From Flavobacteriaceae bacterium (GTDB taxonomy: Bacteria; Bacteroidota; Bacteroidia; Flavobacteriales; Flavobacteriaceae), in assembly GCA_016780345.1 (NCBI GenBank), contig JADHLZ010000015.1, positions 1 to 33,044 of the forward strand: a DNA stretch of 33,044 bases, given 5' to 3'. The notes below the pieces were generated by a model. It searched no databases. It was not told the origin of the DNA and worked only from the letters and a program-made list of their open reading frames with translations. A program made the position numbers and the translations under genes. Shown one piece after another: positions 1 through 10,072 of the stretch. How positions within the stretch are numbered: the stretch's first letter is position 1; each line of letters starts with the position of its first letter.

Positions 1-842
1 ACAATACCATTGAAATTAGTTCAAATCATGGAAAATATGCTTTAGCTTATGCCAAAGGTGATGAGTTTCCTAAAACATTGCCTATAACAGACCCATCTAG
101 TTCAACTATTTCTTCAAAAGTTCTTTTTGAAGCAATAAATACAACAATTTTTGCGTCTGGAAATGATGACTTAAGACCTGTTATGAGTGGTGTCTTTTTT
201 CAATTTTCAAATGAAAATTCAACGTTTGTTGCTACTGATGCTCACAAACTAGTAAGATATGTAAGAACTGACTATAAATCTGAAAAACTTGTAGAATTCA
301 TAATGCCAAAAAAACCTCTTAATGTTCTTAAAGGGATATTAGCTACACAAGATCTTGATGTTAATATTGAATATAATGAAAGTAATGCTAAGTTCGTTTT
401 TTCAAATCTTGCACTTACTTGCAGGTTAATTGATGGTAAATATCCAAATTATGAAGCTGTAATTCCAAAAGAAAATCCAAACGTTCTTATTATTGATAGA
501 ACATTATTGTTAAATTCAACAAAAAGAGTTAGTATTTTTTCCAATAAAACTACTCACCAGATTAGATTAAAGATAAATGGAAACGAATTAATAATTTCTG
601 CTGAAGACCTCGATTATAGTAATAAAGCTGAAGAAAGATTAATTTGCAATTACAATGGTGACGATATGCAAATTGGATTCAATTCCAGATTTCTAATTGA
701 AATGTTATCTAATTTGTCATCTGAAGAAGTAAAATTAGAATTATCACTTCCAAATAGAGCAGGAATATTAACTCCATCAAAATCCGACTCAAAAAATGAA
801 ACGATAACGATGTTGGTTATGCCTGTTATGTTAAATAATTAG
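1..842 (+). CDS. dnaN: DNA polymerase III beta subunit (sliding clamp), 5'-truncated by window edge
   Basis: This is the ring-shaped processivity clamp that tethers DNA polymerase III to DNA. The reading frame is open from base 3 (no start in the window) and runs 279 codons to TAG at 840-842. The family is usually about 370 residues, so roughly the first 90 are missing off the left edge. Visible family hallmarks are the GKY...GDEFP segment near the beginning, the FVATDAHKL segment typical of the middle domain, [16 protein letters not shown], and the carboxy-terminal motif ending in [10 protein letters not shown], equivalent to the usual 'MPMRL' clamp end. A TTG inside the frame at 78 is not a real start. 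The gene converges on the aldehyde dehydrogenase and overlaps it by 4 bp. Confidence 0.96.
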   Translation, partial: NTIEISSNHGKYALAYAKGDEFPKTLPITDPSSSTISSKVLFEAINTTIFASGNDDLRPVMSGVFFQFSNENSTFVATDAHKLVRYVRTDYKSEKLVEFIMPKKPLNVLKGILATQDLDVNIEYNESNAKFVFSNLALTCRLIDGKYPNYEAVIPKENPNVLIIDRTLLLNSTKRVSIFSNKTTHQIRLKINGNELIISAEDLDYSNKAEERLICNYNGDDMQIGFNSRFLIEMLSNLSSEEVKLELSLPNRAGILTPSKSDSKNETITMLVMPVMLNN

Positions 843-2419
843 AGGTAATAATCTGTTCTAATAAAGTGAGATTTTTTTGAGTCAATCATTTCTCTAAGAA
901 TATTTTTGTTTAACTCGTTGTCTTTTGATGCTACAAATGTTCGAATTGAAAAAGACCTTAATGCATCATGAACACTTAAAGTAGATACTGCAGAATCTTT
1001 TCTTCCCGTAAATGGATAAATATCTGGTCCCCTTTGACAAGCGCTATTTAAATTAACCCTACATACAAGATTAACCATTGAGTCAATAATTGGACCTAAA
1101 GTATCAACATCTTTTCCGAAAATACTTACCTGTTGACCGTAATTAGACTCAGACATATATTTGATTGGTTTTGAAATATCTTTAAATGAAATTATTGGTA
1201 TAACAGGCCCAAATTGTTCTTCTTCAAAAATATTCATATCTTTTGATACGGGGTAAAGAACAGCTGGAAAAACAAAATTCTTTTGTTTAATTCCTCCTTT
1301 TTTATTTATTATTTTAGCCCCTTTACTTACAGCATCATTAATTAAATCAGAAATATATTTAGGTTTTGTCGGCTCTGGAAGTGGAGTCAATAATGTGTTT
1401 TCCCAAGGAAGTCCAAGTTTTAATTTATCAACAGCTTTGGAAAATTTATTCAAAAATTTTTCTTTAATATCCTCATGAACATATAATATTTTAAGTGCTG
1501 TACATCTTTGTCCATTAAATGACAAAGTACCTGAAATACACTCCTCAACTGTTAAATCAATATCGGCATCTTTTAAAATAATTCCAGGATTTTTTGCTTC
1601 TAATCCTAAAACTAAACGTAATCTGCTTTTTTGAGGATGTAAATCTTGAAGAGAAATTGCAGAGGAACTATGACCAATTAATGCTAAAACGTCAACTTTT
1701 CCCGTTTCCATTATTGGGGTAGCTATTTCTCTTCCTCTACCGAACACTATATTAACGACACCTGGGGGAAAAGACTCTTTGAATGCATTAAGTAAAGGAG
1801 CAATTAAAAGAACTCCGTGTTTAGCTGGTTTAAAAATTGTTGTATTACCCATTATAATAGCTGGAATTAGTAATGCAAACGTTTCATTAAGGGGGTAATT
1901 ATAAGGGCCTAAACATAAAACAACACCAAGAGGTCCTCTTCTTATCAAAGCTCTAACTCCAGATTTGTTTTGAAATGTAGCACCTTTTCTATCAATAATC
2001 TTATATTCTTCAATAGTATCATTTATGTACTCTACTGTTCTATCAAATTCTTTTATAGAATCATTTAAATTTTTACCAATCTCCCACATTAAAAGTTTTA
2101 TAATCTTATCTCTTTCAAGAATCATTTTTTTAACAAAATTTTCCATACAATTGATTCGTTCGTAAACCTTCATAGTAGGCCATGATCCTTGTCCGTAATT
2201 GTATGCTTTATGTGCAGAATCCAATGCTTTTAAAGCATATTCAGCAGACATTTCAGGGGTGTTACCAATTAAAAATGGTTCTTTATCTTCAGAATCGCAT
2301 AATAAAGTGGAATAAACTTTTGCTTGTTTTCCAATCCACGAAGATATTTTACCATCAATCAAATACTCAGTATGATTGATAATTTTTTCTAATTTAAACT
2401 CTTTTGGAATATTTGTCAT
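839..2419 (-). CDS. GapN-like aldehyde dehydrogenase (putative NADP-dependent non-phosphorylating glyceraldehyde-3-phosphate dehydrogenase)
   Basis: A 526-residue soluble aldehyde dehydrogenase. The order is family-typical: the Rossmann-side segment GPYNYPLN with Asn about 174, FKPAK with Lys about 197, the GLEAKNPG loop at about 272-279, and SFNGQRCTA with the catalytic Cys about 306. The C-terminal [16 protein letters not shown] signature resembles ALDH11/GapN enzymes, which oxidise glyceraldehyde-3-phosphate to 3-phosphoglycerate while making NADPH. The usual LELGGK general-base motif reads LGLEAK here, so the acidic residue is shifted by two positions; I believe this is a subfamily trait, but the substrate is inferred. 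It starts 9 bp after the ilvC stop on the same strand, so it is probably the last gene of the ilv transcript. Its end overlaps dnaN. Confidence 0.8.
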   Translation of the reverse strand: MTNIPKEFKLEKIINHTEYLIDGKISSWIGKQAKVYSTLLCDSEDKEPFLIGNTPEMSAEYALKALDSAHKAYNYGQGSWPTMKVYERINCMENFVKKMILERDKIIKLLMWEIGKNLNDSIKEFDRTVEYINDTIEEYKIIDRKGATFQNKSGVRALIRRGPLGVVLCLGPYNYPLNETFALLIPAIIMGNTTIFKPAKHGVLLIAPLLNAFKESFPPGVVNIVFGRGREIATPIMETGKVDVLALIGHSSSAISLQDLHPQKSRLRLVLGLEAKNPGIILKDADIDLTVEECISGTLSFNGQRCTALKILYVHEDIKEKFLNKFSKAVDKLKLGLPWENTLLTPLPEPTKPKYISDLINDAVSKGAKIINKKGGIKQKNFVFPAVLYPVSKDMNIFEEEQFGPVIPIISFKDISKPIKYMSESNYGQQVSIFGKDVDTLGPIIDSMVNLVCRVNLNSACQRGPDIYPFTGRKDSAVSTLSVHDALRSFSIRTFVASKDNELNKNILREMIDSKKSHFIRTDYYL

Positions 2420-2428
2420 TTCTTTAAT

Positions 2429-3898
2429 TTAAACAATTTTTTTCATTGAAGTCATAGAAGCTCTTAATTTTTTTCCAATAATTTCAACAGGATGATTTCT
2501 TATTTTATCATTTACTTCAATTAATTTTGTGTTATCAATTTTGTCTGATAGTTTAAACTTTTCTCCAATGTGTTTATTTTCAATTTTATTGAAAAAGTCA
2601 TTTAATAATGGCTTACAAGCATGATCAAATAAATAACATCCATACTCAGCTGTATCTGAAATAATTCTATTCATTTCAAATAGTTTTTTCTTAGCAATTA
2701 AGTTCGCAATTAATGGAGTCTCATGTAATGATTCGTAATAAGCAGATTCTTCTTTAATACCTGAACTTGTCATAGTTTCAAATGCTAATTCTACGCCAGC
2801 TCTAATGAAAGAAACCATAATTAGCCCGTTATCAAAAAAATCTTGTTCAGAAATCACATCATCAGATGGTTCCGTTTTCTCAAAGTTAGTTTCACCTGTA
2901 ATTGATCTCCAATTTAATAAATTGTAATCATTGTTATTCCAATCATCCATCATAGATGATGAAAAATGTCCAGACATAATATCGTCCATATGTTTTTCAA
3001 AAAGAGGTCGCATTATATATTTCAATTCCTCAGAAAGATTATACGATTCAATTTTTGCAGAATTATTTAACCTATCCATCATGTTTGTTATTCCTCCATG
3101 CTTTAATGCTTCAGTGATTGTTTCCCAGCCATATTGAATTAATTTTGAGGCATATCCAGGATTAATTCCATTTTCTACCATTTTATTAAAAGAAAGAATT
3201 GAAGCTGTTTGTAACACACCACAAAGTATAGTCTGTTCACCCATAAGGTCTGATTTTACTTCAGCAACAAAAGAAGATTCTAAAACTCCAGCTCTATGGC
3301 CACCAGTAGCAACTGCATAAGCTTTTGCTACATCCATACCAATATTTAATGGATCATTTTCTGGGTGCACAGCAATCAGTGTAGGAACTCCAAATCCTCT
3401 TTTGTATTCTTCTCTTAATTCAGATCCAGGGCTTTTTGGAGCAACCATTATAACAGTGATATCTTTTCTAATTTTTATACCTTCCTCAACAATATTAAAA
3501 CCATGAGAATAAGAAAGAATGGAGTTCTCTTTCATCAATGGCATTAATTTATTTACAACATTTGTATGATTTTTATCTGGAGTTAAATTTAAAACCATAT
3601 CACAATTTGGAATTAATTCTTCAAAGGTCCCTACATTAAAATTATTTGATGTAGCATTTTTAAATGAATCCCTTTTTTGATCAATTGCTTCTTGTCTTAA
3701 TGCATATGAAACATCTAGACCTGAATCTCTCATGTTTAGACCTTGATTAAGTCCTTGAGCACCACAACCTACAATGACAATTTTTTTGTTTTTTAACGCA
3801 TCAACTCCTTTATTAAACTCAGAAGAGTTCATAAATCTGCACTTTCCTAATTGTTCTATCTTTTGACTTAAAGTCAATGTGTTGAAATAATTTTTCAT
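2429..3898 (-). CDS. ilvC: ketol-acid reductoisomerase (NADP+), class II long form
   Basis: Converts acetolactate or acetohydroxybutyrate to the dihydroxy acids of valine and isoleucine synthesis, using NADPH and magnesium. At 489 residues it is the long, Escherichia coli-type (class II) enzyme, not the roughly 330-residue short form. The NADPH-binding fold has [18 protein letters not shown] at about 43-60. The [16 protein letters not shown] segment and the metal-binding segment [14 protein letters not shown] are both intact, and a duplicated knotted helical domain fills the second half. ATG start. It lies 2 bp after ilvN and 9 bp before the GapN-like gene in the minus-strand ilv operon. Nothing looks broken. 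Confidence 0.97.
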   Translation of the reverse strand: MKNYFNTLTLSQKIEQLGKCRFMNSSEFNKGVDALKNKKIVIVGCGAQGLNQGLNMRDSGLDVSYALRQEAIDQKRDSFKNATSNNFNVGTFEELIPNCDMVLNLTPDKNHTNVVNKLMPLMKENSILSYSHGFNIVEEGIKIRKDITVIMVAPKSPGSELREEYKRGFGVPTLIAVHPENDPLNIGMDVAKAYAVATGGHRAGVLESSFVAEVKSDLMGEQTILCGVLQTASILSFNKMVENGINPGYASKLIQYGWETITEALKHGGITNMMDRLNNSAKIESYNLSEELKYIMRPLFEKHMDDIMSGHFSSSMMDDWNNNDYNLLNWRSITGETNFEKTEPSDDVISEQDFFDNGLIMVSFIRAGVELAFETMTSSGIKEESAYYESLHETPLIANLIAKKKLFEMNRIISDTAEYGCYLFDHACKPLLNDFFNKIENKHIGEKFKLSDKIDNTKLIEVNDKIRNHPVEIIGKKLRASMTSMKKIV

Positions 3899-3900
3899 TT

Positions 3901-4434
3901 TTATTTATCTGTATTTAATCCTAATATGTTAGAAATATTCATCGGTTCTTTTGAAACTGAAATTCTACCAGATCTAACAAATTGTAAAAGACCGTATGGT
4001 TCGAGTTCCTTGTAAAGTTTTTCTGTTTCCTCTCTCCATCCAGTTTTTTCAATAACAAAATAATTTGGAGAAACAGTCACCATATTAGCTTGACTATTCT
4101 TTATTATTTTTTGAATATGTTTTTCATCAAACAAAGATTTAGATTTAACCTTATATAGAGCTGTTTCTAAAAAAATAGTTTCTTTATCAGTATGGTAAAA
4201 TGAAGATATAACTTCAATTTGTTTATTAATTTGCTTTATTATTGACTTTATCATGATTTCTGAAACATTAACCACAATAACAAACCTAAAAATATTATCA
4301 ATTTCAGATTGGGAAGTAGTTAAACTTTCAATATTAATATGTCTTTTTAAAAAAATAGCAGAGATTCTGTTTAATAATCCAATGTTATTTTCAGTGTAAA
4401 TAGAAACGGTAAAAGTTTGCTTTAAGCTATTCAT
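3901..4434 (-). CDS. ilvN: acetolactate synthase small (regulatory) subunit
   Basis: This is the regulatory partner of the large subunit encoded immediately upstream. It normally stimulates catalysis and gives valine feedback sensitivity. The 177 residues begin with an ACT domain (about residues 5-80) whose [20 protein letters not shown] stretch is the usual start of acetohydroxyacid synthase small subunits. The C-terminal half contains the second conserved region with [18 protein letters not shown] and ending in [10 protein letters not shown]. The length is typical of IlvN/IlvH. The start codon lies exactly at the ilvB stop (no gap) and ilvC begins 2 bp after its stop, so translation of the three genes is probably coupled. 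Confidence 0.95.
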   Translation of the reverse strand: MNSLKQTFTVSIYTENNIGLLNRISAIFLKRHINIESLTTSQSEIDNIFRFVIVVNVSEIMIKSIIKQINKQIEVISSFYHTDKETIFLETALYKVKSKSLFDEKHIQKIIKNSQANMVTVSPNYFVIEKTGWREETEKLYKELEPYGLLQFVRSGRISVSKEPMNISNILGLNTDK

Positions 4435-6129
4435 TTATTCAAGTCTTATTTCTGAAACAGAAGCTCCAGTTGGAATCATTGGAAAAACATTATCCTCTTT
4501 TTCAACCTTTACCTCTAAAAAATAGGGTTTTTTTGATTTAATCATTTTGTTAACAGCAGATTTTAAATCTTTTCTTTTGGTTACTCGGTCTGCCTCAATA
4601 TAATAACCTTTGGCTATGGCAACAAAATCAGGATTTACTAGTTCAGTTGAAGCATATCTCTTTTCAAAAAACATTTGCTGCCACTGTCTAACCATTCCTA
4701 AAAAATCATTATTCAAAACCACTATCTTTACAGCGCTATTTGTTTGAAAAATGGTGCCCAATTCTTGAATTGTCATTTGATATCCTCCATCACCTATTAC
4801 GGCAACAACCTCTCGATTTGGGGCTCCCATTTTAGCTCCTAACGCAGCAGGAAGGGCAAATCCCATAGTTCCTAATCCACCTGAAGTTACATTTGATTTT
4901 GATTTGTTAAACTTAGCATATCTGCAAGTTACCATTTGATGTTGTCCAACATCAGTAACAATAATTGCATTTCCTTTACATGATAAATTAATTTCTTTAA
5001 TTACCTCGGCCATTGTTAATCCTTTTTTTGACGGGTTAATTTCTTTATCGATGACTTTACTAAATTCTATATTATAATAATTTAAAAATTCATTTAGCCA
5101 ATTATCATGTGAATTATTTTTAACTAAACTTTTTAATATGGGAAGAGTGGATTTAATATTACCAAGAATTGGCACATCACATTCAACATTTTTATTTATT
5201 TCTGCAGGATCAATTTCCATATGAATGATCTTTGCTTGCTTAGCATAAGTACTCAAATTTCCTGTTACCCTATCGTCAAATCTCATTCCTATTGCAATTA
5301 ATAAATCACATTCGTTAGTTAAGACATTAGGACCATAATTTCCATGCATACCAACCATACCGACATTAAGTCTATGATCAGTAGGTAATGCTGAAAGACC
5401 TAATATTGTCCATGCGGCGGGAATACCTGTTTTTTCAATGAATTCTTTAAATTCTTGTTCTGCATTTCCTAAAATAACACCTTGACCAAAAACAATGAAG
5501 GGTTTCTTCGCTTTGTCAATTAATTTAGAAGCCCTTTTAATCATGTCTAACGAATAGTCAGGAATTGGATTATAGCTCCTGATAGAATAGCATTTTTTAT
5601 AGGAATACTCCATCATTTCAAATTGAGCATCTTTGGTTATATCTATTAACACAGGACCGGGTCTTCCAGATTTTGCAATATAAAAAGCTTTAGCTAAAAC
5701 AATTGGAATGTCAACAGCTTTAGTAACTTGACAATTCCACTTAGTAACAGGTGTTGAAATACCAATAATGTCAGTTTCTTGAAATGCATCAGTACCAAGT
5801 AGATGCGATGCAACTTGACCTGTAATACATACCATTGGTGTTGAATCAATTTGAGCATCTGCTATTCCTGTTATCAAATTTGTAGCTCCAGGTCCTGAAG
5901 TTGCCATAACGACCCCTACATTACCAGTAACTCTTGAAAACCCTTGTGCAGCATGAGTAGCACCTTGCTCATGTCGAGTTAATACATGATTTAGCTTATC
6001 TTGAAATTTATACAATTCATCATATATTGGCATAATAGCTCCACCAGGATATCCGTAAATAAGATTTACATCTTCCTCAATAAGTGATCTAATCACTGCC
6101 TCGGCTCCGGATATTTTTAAACTACTCAT
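4435..6129 (-). CDS. ilvB: acetolactate synthase large (catalytic) subunit
   Basis: Thiamine-diphosphate enzyme that condenses two pyruvates, or pyruvate with 2-oxobutyrate, in the first common step of branched-chain amino acid synthesis. The 564 residues show YGYPGGAIMPIYD at the N-terminus and the catalytic Glu about 54 in TRHEQGATHAAQG. They also show the FAD-domain region around SGPGATN, and the cofactor motif GDGGYQM starting near residue 444 and followed about 25 residues later by LNN. FLGMVRQWQ, a region that lines the herbicide/substrate channel, is present. It is in the ilvD-B-N-C operon, directly abutting ilvD and ilvN. Full length with all key motifs intact. Confidence 0.97.
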   Translation of the reverse strand: MSSLKISGAEAVIRSLIEEDVNLIYGYPGGAIMPIYDELYKFQDKLNHVLTRHEQGATHAAQGFSRVTGNVGVVMATSGPGATNLITGIADAQIDSTPMVCITGQVASHLLGTDAFQETDIIGISTPVTKWNCQVTKAVDIPIVLAKAFYIAKSGRPGPVLIDITKDAQFEMMEYSYKKCYSIRSYNPIPDYSLDMIKRASKLIDKAKKPFIVFGQGVILGNAEQEFKEFIEKTGIPAAWTILGLSALPTDHRLNVGMVGMHGNYGPNVLTNECDLLIAIGMRFDDRVTGNLSTYAKQAKIIHMEIDPAEINKNVECDVPILGNIKSTLPILKSLVKNNSHDNWLNEFLNYYNIEFSKVIDKEINPSKKGLTMAEVIKEINLSCKGNAIIVTDVGQHQMVTCRYAKFNKSKSNVTSGGLGTMGFALPAALGAKMGAPNREVVAVIGDGGYQMTIQELGTIFQTNSAVKIVVLNNDFLGMVRQWQQMFFEKRYASTELVNPDFVAIAKGYYIEADRVTKRKDLKSAVNKMIKSKKPYFLEVKVEKEDNVFPMIPTGASVSEIRLE

Positions 6130-7803
6130 TTATAAATCTGTTACACATCCGTTTGATGCGTTTGAAACGCTTTTACAATATTTATATAATATACCTCTTT
6201 TAAATTTCAAATCTGGTTTTACCCAATAAGATCTTCTGATAGACAATTCTTTTTCAGAAAGTTCAACATCAATTGAATTATCAATGGTGTTGATAGTTAT
6301 TTTATCACCATTCTCAATTAAAGCGATATTACCTCCATCTTGGGCTTCTGGGCATATATGTCCAACAACAAAACCATGAGTGCCTCCAGAAAATCTACCA
6401 TCAGTGATTAATGCGACATCCTTTCCTAAACCAGATCCCATTATTGCAGAAGTAGGTTTTAACATTTCTGGCATACCTGGACCACCTTTTGGACCAACAT
6501 ATCTAATTACAACAACACTACCTTTTTTAACTTTACCTTCTTTTATCCCATCATTTGCTTCTTGTTCAGAATTGAAAACAATTGCTTTTCCTGAGAATAA
6601 CAATCCTTCTTTTCCTGTAATTTTTGCAACAGATCCCTTAGATGCTATATTTCCATAAAGAATTCTTATGTGACCTGATTTTTTAATTGGATTAGAAATT
6701 GGTTGAATAATTTTTTGATCAGAATCTAATGGCTTAATTTTTTTTAAATTTTCTGAAATTGTTTTTCCAGTTACTGACATACAATCTCCATTCAACAATC
6801 CTTCCTCAAGCATGTATTTCATAACTCCAGGGATTCCTCCTACATGATGAAGATCTTCCATCAAAAATTTACCACTTGGTTTTAGATCAGCTAAAAATGG
6901 GGTAGCTTCAGATATTTCCTTAAAATCATTTATTGTGAAATCTATATTTGCACATCTAGCTATTGCCAATATATGTAAAACAGCGTTAGTAGATCCACCC
7001 AAAACTGAAATTAATTTGACAGCATTAATTATAGATTCTTTTTTTAATATATCTAATGGTTTAATATCTTTTTTAATCAAATTATCAATATAAAAACCTA
7101 TTTCATTGCACTCATCTAATTTATTTTTACTTGTTGCGGGATTGGATGAATTATATGGAATTGACATTCCCATTGCTTCTATTGCTGAAGACATTGTATT
7201 AGCTGTATACATCCCACCACAAGCTCCAGCTCCAGGGCATGCATTTTTAATTACATTTAAAAAATCCTCATCATTAATTTTTCCAGAAACTTTTTCTCCC
7301 CAAGCTTCAAAAGCAGAGACAACATCTAATTTCTTTCCGTTATGACATCCTGGTGCAATTGTGCCTCCATAAACAAGAATCGAAGGTCTATTTAATCTTA
7401 ACATTGACATTAATGCACCTGGCATATTTTTATCACAACCAACAACTGTTATAACTGCATCATAAGCCATTGCTTGAACAACTGTTTCGATAGAATCTGC
7501 AATTATATCTCTTGAAGGTAAAGAATAACGCATACCTTGTGTGCCCATGGAAATACCATCACTAACCCCAATTGTATTGAAAATAAGACCAACTAAACCT
7601 GAATTAATAACACCTTCTTTAATTTTTAATGAAAGATCATTAAGATGCATATTACAAGGATTACCCTCATAACCTGTACTAGCTATTCCAACAAAAGGTT
7701 TAGGAAAATCTTCAGATCTTAAGCCAATTGCATGAAGCATAGCCTTAGCTGCAGGTTGAGAAGGATCCTGTGTTATAGCTTTACTATATTTATTTAAAAT
7801 CAT
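6130..7803 (-). CDS. ilvD: dihydroxy-acid dehydratase
   Basis: Iron-sulfur dehydratase giving 2-oxoisovalerate and 2-oxo-3-methylvalerate, the last common step of valine/isoleucine synthesis. The 557 residues carry the three cluster-binding cysteines at about C50 (GNPCNMHL), C123 (VGCDKNMPG) and C195 ([14 protein letters not shown]). The C-terminal signatures [14 protein letters not shown] and [13 protein letters not shown] are also present. It is the first gene of the minus-strand operon and begins only 3 bp after the U-tract of an intrinsic terminator in its leader (7807-7838), so expression probably requires antitermination. ATG start. The next gene, ilvB, begins directly at its stop. Confidence 0.97.
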   Translation of the reverse strand: MILNKYSKAITQDPSQPAAKAMLHAIGLRSEDFPKPFVGIASTGYEGNPCNMHLNDLSLKIKEGVINSGLVGLIFNTIGVSDGISMGTQGMRYSLPSRDIIADSIETVVQAMAYDAVITVVGCDKNMPGALMSMLRLNRPSILVYGGTIAPGCHNGKKLDVVSAFEAWGEKVSGKINDEDFLNVIKNACPGAGACGGMYTANTMSSAIEAMGMSIPYNSSNPATSKNKLDECNEIGFYIDNLIKKDIKPLDILKKESIINAVKLISVLGGSTNAVLHILAIARCANIDFTINDFKEISEATPFLADLKPSGKFLMEDLHHVGGIPGVMKYMLEEGLLNGDCMSVTGKTISENLKKIKPLDSDQKIIQPISNPIKKSGHIRILYGNIASKGSVAKITGKEGLLFSGKAIVFNSEQEANDGIKEGKVKKGSVVVIRYVGPKGGPGMPEMLKPTSAIMGSGLGKDVALITDGRFSGGTHGFVVGHICPEAQDGGNIALIENGDKITINTIDNSIDVELSEKELSIRRSYWVKPDLKFKRGILYKYCKSVSNASNGCVTDL

Positions 7804-7901
7804 CTTAAAAAAAAACCCCTAATTTCTAAAATTAGGAGTAGAATTAGAATATTTAAAATTACATAAAAATTATAATTAATATTATTGTTATATATTATTA
7901 T
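7800..7901 (-). promoter_or_regulatory. ilv operon leader: competing hairpin and Ile/Leu/Val-rich reading frame
   Basis: On the minus strand, CTAATTCTA (7839-7847) can pair with TAGAAATTAG (7819-7828) with a single bulge. This would consume the descending arm of the terminator and give an antiterminator. An open frame without ATG, GTG or TTG runs from 7901 to a TGA at 7800-7802 that overlaps the ilvD ATG as ATGA. Its section at 7821-7862 reads V-I-L-N-I-L-I-L-L-L-I-L-E-I, so 12 of 14 codons are branched-chain amino acids, including four CTN leucine codons. A separate ATG opens a five-codon frame (7888-7905, M-N-N-N-I). The structures are seen directly; ribosome-mediated attenuation is an inference, weakened by the lack of a normal start codon. 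Confidence 0.5.
7807..7838 (-). terminator. intrinsic terminator in the ilvD leader (attenuator candidate)
   Basis: Read on the minus strand, CTCCTAATTT, loop TAG, AAATTAGGGG form a 10-bp stem with one G-U pair, followed at once by nine U residues. The hairpin occupies 7816-7838 and the U-tract 7807-7815. No minus-strand gene lies upstream that it could terminate, and ilvD starts 3 bp later. It therefore sits between the ilv promoter and the first gene, as in transcription attenuation. Confidence 0.85.
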
Positions 7902-7952
7902 TCATATTTTTACGAAAATCTCAATTTTAATATTAAAATAAATTATTTTTTT

Positions 7953-9332
7953 ATGGATAAATCACTAAAATCTATTATTAACAACCAAATAAATTATTTT
8001 TCATCAAAAAAAACTATTGATATTGATTTAAGAATTAATTCTTTAAAAAATCTTTTAAGAGAAATTAAATCTTCTGAAGATGAAATAGAAAGTGCTTTAT
8101 TCAAAGATTTAGGAAAATCAAAAGGAGAAAGTTATTTAACAGAAATTAATTTTGTTTATACAGAAATTAACATTGCAATTAAAAATATTCGTAGATGGGC
8201 AAAAAGAAAATCAGTTAGATCTTCTTTAATTAATTTTCCTTCTTCAGATTATATTATACCCGAACCATACGGATTAACTCTTCACATATCACCATGGAAC
8301 TATCCATTTCAATTATCAATTGCACCTTTAATTGGTGCAGTTGCAGCTGGAAACACCGTAGTTTTGAAACCGTCAGAATATTCAAAAAACACTAGTCTTT
8401 TACTTGAAAAAATACTTTCTAATGTCTTTGATCCTAGTCATGTGGTTGTTGTAAATGGTGGTGTTGATATATCAACTAAGTTGCTTGAATTTAAATGGGA
8501 TTATATCTTTTTTACTGGAAGCATAGGAGTTGGAAAAATAATTGCAAAAGCTGCTGCAAAGAATCTAACACCAACTACTTTGGAACTTGGGGGTAAAAAT
8601 CCATGCATTGTTGATGAAACAGCTTCGATAGAAATATCAGCAAAAAGAATTGTTTGGGGAAAATTTACCAATTGTGGTCAAACTTGTATTGCACCAGACT
8701 TTATAGTGGTTAGTAAAAAAATTAAAGAAAAATTCATTTATGAATTAAAAAAACAAATAGTTAAAACATATGGGAACAATGTTGTAGATAATGATGAATA
8801 TGGAAGAATTATTAGTGATAAACATATGAATTATTTAGTTTCTCTTTTAGAAAAAGAAAATATAATACATGGTGGAAAATTTAATTTTGATGATAAATTT
8901 TTTGAACCAACTCTTGTTGAAATAAACAATTTAGAATCTAAAATAATGGAGGATGAAATATTTGGGCCTATCCTACCAATAATTGATTACGATGACTTTA
9001 AAGAAGTACACGATATCATAAAAAAATACTCTCATCCCCTAGCTCTATATATTTTTACCAAAAAGAAGAAATTTGGACGAAAATTTTTAGAATCCTATCC
9101 TTTTGGAGGAGGTGCAATTAACGATACTGTTATGCATATAGCCAATGATAGACTTCCATTTGGAGGAGTAGGACAAAGTGGAATGGGTAAATATCATGGA
9201 GAATCTACTTTTAATACCTTTTCTCACTTTAAGGCATACCTTAATAAACCACTTTGGATTGATCCTCCTCTTAGATACCCACCATTTAAAAACAAAATAA
9301 ATTTTTTAAAAAAAATATTAAAACTAATTTGA
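7953..9332 (+). CDS. class-3-type aldehyde dehydrogenase (fatty/aromatic aldehyde dehydrogenase-like)
   Basis: NAD(P)-dependent oxidation of an aldehyde to its acid. The 459-residue length, without the extra N-terminal segment of class 1/2 enzymes, and the motifs fit the ALDH3 group: HISPWNYPFQL with Asn about 116, VLKPSEYS with Lys about 139, and FFTGS at about 186-190. The general base is Glu about 211 in TLELGGKNP, and the catalytic Cys is about 245 in NCGQTC. A hydrophobic and basic C-terminal tail (ending near KINFLKKILKLI) may allow membrane contact, as in fatty-aldehyde enzymes. It is divergent from the ilv operon. The nitroreductase gene follows after 4 bp, suggesting co-transcription. 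The actual substrate cannot be read from the sequence. Confidence 0.88.
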   Translation: MDKSLKSIINNQINYFSSKKTIDIDLRINSLKNLLREIKSSEDEIESALFKDLGKSKGESYLTEINFVYTEINIAIKNIRRWAKRKSVRSSLINFPSSDYIIPEPYGLTLHISPWNYPFQLSIAPLIGAVAAGNTVVLKPSEYSKNTSLLLEKILSNVFDPSHVVVVNGGVDISTKLLEFKWDYIFFTGSIGVGKIIAKAAAKNLTPTTLELGGKNPCIVDETASIEISAKRIVWGKFTNCGQTCIAPDFIVVSKKIKEKFIYELKKQIVKTYGNNVVDNDEYGRIISDKHMNYLVSLLEKENIIHGGKFNFDDKFFEPTLVEINNLESKIMEDEIFGPILPIIDYDDFKEVHDIIKKYSHPLALYIFTKKKKFGRKFLESYPFGGGAINDTVMHIANDRLPFGGVGQSGMGKYHGESTFNTFSHFKAYLNKPLWIDPPLRYPPFKNKINFLKKILKLI

Positions 9333-9336
9333 TAAA

Positions 9337-10059
9337 ATGAAAGAAATGAAAGTGTCAGAAGCGATAAAATATCGTAGATCTGTTAGAGTTTTTGATGATA
9401 AAAATATAGATTCTGAAAAGGTTAAAAATTGTCTTATCAACGCAACTTTAGCTGCCAATAGTAGTAATTTACAACTATGGGAGTTTGTCCATGTTGAAGA
9501 CAAAAAAATTCTCAAAGAATTATCAAAAGCGTGCTTTAACCAGAACGCAGCAAAAACTGCAAAACAGTTAGTTGTTATCGTAGTTAGAAAAGATTTGTGG
9601 AGTGAAAGAGCGAAATGGAATATTAAAGAAATTAAAGATCAATCTAATAAAAATGATATTACTATTAAAAGATTAAATCAAGCTACAGTATATTATAATA
9701 AGATAATTCCAACTCTATATTTTGATTTGTTTGGTTTATTAGGATTTTTTAAAAGCTTAATTTTTCAAGCCATAGGTCTATTTAGACCCACTATGCGACA
9801 AGTAACAAGCACTGACACTAGAATAGTTGCTCATAAAAGTGCTGCATTAGCAGCTCAAAACTTTATGATTAGTATGGCAGGCATTGGCTACGACACATGT
9901 CCAATGGAGGGTTCTGACACTTTACTTGTAAAAAAAATCCTTAAGCTTAACAGAAAAGCAGAAATTAGCATGGTCATTGGATGTGGACTTAGAACAGAAA
10001 AGGGTATATATGGGGAACAACTAAGAGTTCCATTTAATCAGGTATATACTTATATTTGA
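9337..10059 (+). CDS. nitroreductase-family FMN oxidoreductase
   Basis: A 240-residue protein of the nitroreductase fold, which binds FMN and uses NAD(P)H to reduce quinones, nitro compounds or enones. The N-terminal YRRSVRVF segment (RRSVR at 13-17) is the flavin-phosphate binding motif. ANSSNLQLWEFV follows at about 41-52 and IGYDTCPMEG in the C-terminal half. A hydrophobic insert around residues 125-150 (FDLFGLLGFF...) separates the two halves and could be a substrate lid or membrane-touching element. ATG start; a second in-frame ATG at residue 4 is possible. Its neighbours are an aldehyde dehydrogenase (4-bp gap) and a flavin reductase (13-bp gap). Specific substrate unknown. Confidence 0.85.
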   Translation: MKEMKVSEAIKYRRSVRVFDDKNIDSEKVKNCLINATLAANSSNLQLWEFVHVEDKKILKELSKACFNQNAAKTAKQLVVIVVRKDLWSERAKWNIKEIKDQSNKNDITIKRLNQATVYYNKIIPTLYFDLFGLLGFFKSLIFQAIGLFRPTMRQVTSTDTRIVAHKSAALAAQNFMISMAGIGYDTCPMEGSDTLLVKKILKLNRKAEISMVIGCGLRTEKGIYGEQLRVPFNQVYTYI

Positions 10060-10072
10060 TTTTTATTTTTAA

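Noticed and set aside
6380-7345. Plus-strand frames opposite ilvD
   Set aside because: Mirror images of a clear ilvD reading frame; proline-rich translations typical of antisense frames.
9324-9515. Minus-strand 63-codon frame at the aldehyde dehydrogenase/nitroreductase junction
   Set aside because: Overlaps the conserved N-terminus of the nitroreductase; no independent support.
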